Origin: Bacteroidota bacterium
GTDB taxonomy: Bacteria; Bacteroidota; Bacteroidia; B-17B0; Aurantibacillaceae
Direction of reading: 5' to 3'
Length of the DNA stretch: 16,431 bases
NCBI GenBank assembly: GCA_023433205.1
Contig: JAEZDS010000004.1
Location: forward strand, 1 to 16,431
The notes beneath the pieces are model-generated. The model saw only the letters and a list, made by a program, of their open reading frames with translations. It ran no database searches and had not been told where the DNA came from. Positions 14,616 to 16,431 of this stretch are shown here, one piece after another (positions within the stretch are counted from its first letter, which is position 1; each line of letters starts with the position of its first letter). The translations under genes were made by a program, and so were the position numbers.

Positions 14616-15445
14616 TGAAGTGCAAACTTTGTGATACCACAGGTAAAAAGATCTTCAGTAAGAAGATCCTTGGCAAGTATGATACAGATTATCTGAAATG
14701 CGATAAGTGCGGCTTTATTCAAACCACGCACAACAACTGGCTGCACGAAGCCTATACCTCAGCCATTACCAGTCTTGATCTGGGGTTGCTGAGCCGCAAT
14801 ATAAGGCTGAAGTGGCAAATTACTCCCATAATAGATGCCTTTTATCCCGGTGCAAAAAATTTTCTCGATTTTGCTGGGGGATACGGCGTTTTTGTAAGAA
14901 TAATGCGCGATGAGGGCTTTAATTATTTCCGCCACGACCCCCATTGTGAGAACCTGTTCGCAAAACATTTTGACCATACCGACAGCGGCCTTGCACATTT
15001 TGATCTGGCAACAGCTTTTGAAGTGTTTGAACATTTTGATGATCCGCTGGCCGGAATACAGGAGGTGTTTTCCTATGCCGGCGACCTTATCTTTACAACT
15101 GAATTGTACGATAACGTTGAAGATCTTGAGAACTGGTGGTACCTGGCGCCTGAAACCGGGCAGCACATAGCCTTCTATTCCACCAGAACGCTTGAATACC
15201 TTGCCGGACGCTTCAATAAAAAGTATTATAACAAGGCGGGAAACATACATATTTTTAGCGCCAGATCGTTTTCTCAAACACAGCTTGACTACGCGCTGCG
15301 TGATATCAGACAGTACAAACAGTTTTTTGGGCTGCTTAAACGCAGGCTTGATTTCAGCAAACAAAGAACTTCGCTGCTTGAACCAGATTTTAATTATGTA
15401 CGCTCTCTTCTGCAGAAACAACAATTGCAGGAAAACAAAAAATGA
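14615..15445 (+). CDS. Class I SAM-dependent methyltransferase with N-terminal CxxC pairs
   Basis: Predicted methyltransferase of 276 residues from ATG 14615, chosen for the TGATG overlap; ATG 14603 would add four residues. The N-terminus holds two CxxC pairs (C3/C6 and C29/C32), likely a small zinc ribbon. SAM motif I is FLDFAGGYGVFV (83-94). An acidic motif follows at ATAFEVFEHFDDP (132-144), as in Methyltransf_23-like enzymes, then WWYLAPETGQHIAFYS, which often lines the acceptor site. The target is unknown. Its place directly after a Wzt with a C-terminal domain suggests methylation of a sugar in the exported chain, perhaps at the chain end, or of a nucleotide-sugar precursor. No kinase domain like that of WbdD is present. 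It overlaps the next gene by ATGA. Confidence 0.87.
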   Translation: MKCKLCDTTGKKIFSKKILGKYDTDYLKCDKCGFIQTTHNNWLHEAYTSAITSLDLGLLSRNIRLKWQITPIIDAFYPGAKNFLDFAGGYGVFVRIMRDEGFNYFRHDPHCENLFAKHFDHTDSGLAHFDLATAFEVFEHFDDPLAGIQEVFSYAGDLIFTTELYDNVEDLENWWYLAPETGQHIAFYSTRTLEYLAGRFNKKYYNKAGNIHIFSARSFSQTQLDYALRDIRQYKQFFGLLKRRLDFSKQRTSLLEPDFNYVRSLLQKQQLQENKK

Positions 15446-16431
15446 AAGTTTGTTTCGATTACCAGATATTCTGGCAGCAGAAGTTTGGCGGCATATCACG
15501 GTACTTTTGTGAGCTGGCAGCCGCACTCTCTGAGCACCCTGATTGTGAACCTGTAATTGCAGCGCCCTTTCATGGAAATATACATCTTAAAACCATTGAA
15601 GACAAAAAGTATGTCAGAACATTGCCGTATGCGGTGAAGAAAATGCTGTACAACAGGTTCTGGGATCATAAAATCGCGGGCAACCGGCAAATGGCATTGC
15701 GGGAATTGCGTCGAAAGGGAAGCATTCTCCACGAGACCTATTATACCCAGCGCTTCAGTGTAAAAAAGGCTCCCCGTGTAACCACCGTACACGATATGAT
15801 CTATGAGCTGTACAATAACGGACTACCGGAAGAAAAAGAGATCATTGCACTAAAAAAACGGGCCATTTTGGAGGCCGATGCTATTATAGCCGTTTCAGAA
15901 AACACTAAAAAGGATCTGCTAAATTTTTATCCTGAAGTGAAAAATAATATTCATGTTGTTTATCATGGCGTGCGGGCTCCACAGGTAGAACAATCTACCT
16001 TTTCTGATAGTAAGCGTCCTTTTATTTTGTTTGTTGGCAACAGAGGCTGGTACAAAAATTTTGATGAACTACTGCAGGTTTATACTGAAACAAAAGAAAT
16101 ATTCAGTGGTTACGACCTGTTGTGTTTCGGCGGCGAAAAACAAACGGACCCTGAAGCGCAATTGATTAACAAAGCAGGACTCGGCAAAAACATACATTTT
16201 GTAAAGGGAGATGACGTGCGGCTTTGGACTTTATACAGGGATGCTTCTGTACTCGTGTATAACTCAAGGTACGAAGGTTTTGGTATGCCTGTGCTGGAGG
16301 CCATGTCCGCCGGTTGTCCTGTTATTGCTTCAGCTTCCAGTTCTCTTCCAGAGGTTTGTGGCGAAGCGGCTCTTTTGGTTCAGCCAGGAAACAAACAGCA
16401 ACTCGCAACTGCTATACAGAAAGTGCTGAGT
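15442..16431 (+). CDS. Glycosyltransferase family 4, 5' part, runs off right edge
   Basis: The frame from ATG 15442 is open for 330 codons to the window edge, so the C-terminus is missing. It begins MKVCFDYQIFWQQKFGGISR, with the GG loop of GT4 enzymes. It continues through HETYYTQRF, VTTVHDMIYEL, ADAIIAVSENTKKDLLNFYP and VVYHGV. The donor half opens with FILFVGNRGWYKNFDELLQ. The EX7E motif is intact at E278 and E286 (YEGFGMPVLEAMSAG), followed by SSLPEVCGEAALLVQPGN. Only some tens of residues should be missing compared with the family's usual length of about 360-380. The start is set by the ATGA overlap with the methyltransferase gene. The sugar donor is unknown. Confidence 0.92.
   Translation, partial: MKVCFDYQIFWQQKFGGISRYFCELAAALSEHPDCEPVIAAPFHGNIHLKTIEDKKYVRTLPYAVKKMLYNRFWDHKIAGNRQMALRELRRKGSILHETYYTQRFSVKKAPRVTTVHDMIYELYNNGLPEEKEIIALKKRAILEADAIIAVSENTKKDLLNFYPEVKNNIHVVYHGVRAPQVEQSTFSDSKRPFILFVGNRGWYKNFDELLQVYTETKEIFSGYDLLCFGGEKQTDPEAQLINKAGLGKNIHFVKGDDVRLWTLYRDASVLVYNSRYEGFGMPVLEAMSAGCPVIASASSSLPEVCGEAALLVQPGNKQQLATAIQKVLS

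Noticed and set aside
14759..15526. 255-codon minus-strand open frame opposite the methyltransferase
   Set aside because: Long but antisense to a well-supported gene, with Cys/Lys-rich composition and no recognisable domain.

Overview
The window reads as part of a surface-polysaccharide (O-antigen, capsule or exopolysaccharide) locus of a Bacteroidota bacterium. This rests on the style of the proteins, the lack of strong Shine-Dalgarno sequences, two TAnnTTTG-type -7 boxes in the leader region, and a short sugar transferase of the kind seen in Chitinophagia and relatives. The phylum is likely; anything finer is a guess. No tRNA, rRNA, CRISPR array, insertion sequence or phage gene was seen.

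Layout. The left edge carries the 5' part of a minus-strand sugar transferase that would start the glycan on undecaprenyl phosphate. A divergent non-coding region (about 524-803) follows. After it, everything to the right edge lies on the plus strand in one tight, operon-like array. First comes a flippase, a GT4 glycosyltransferase, a Wzy/ligase-like membrane protein, a GT2 and two more GT4 enzymes, the second cut by an internal amber codon. Then come a DUF1972-type (rhamnosyltransferase-like) enzyme, a second O-antigen ligase/polymerase-like protein and a large GT-C membrane glycosyltransferase. After a 62-bp gap comes a second export module: an ABC-2 permease (Wzm), an ATPase with a C-terminal extension (Wzt), a SAM methyltransferase and a GT4 enzyme that runs off the right edge. 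Most junctions are ATGA or TGATG overlaps, which implies co-transcription and translational coupling.

How the genes may work together. The sugar transferase loads the first sugar-phosphate. The GT2, GT4 and DUF1972 enzymes extend the glycan on the cytoplasmic face. The product then crosses the membrane either through the flippase and is polymerised or ligated by the two polytopic proteins, or through Wzm/Wzt after possible chain-end methylation. The GT-C enzyme would add a sugar from a lipid-linked donor on the periplasmic side. Having parts of both the Wzx/Wzy and ABC-transporter routes in one array is the main architectural curiosity.

The clearest single anomaly is the GT4 gene at 7163. 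Its frame is stopped by TAG at 8144-8146, yet the same frame goes on for 51 more family-like codons and ends at 8302 in an ATGA overlap with the next gene. This points to a recent nonsense mutation, a sequencing error or, less likely, readthrough.
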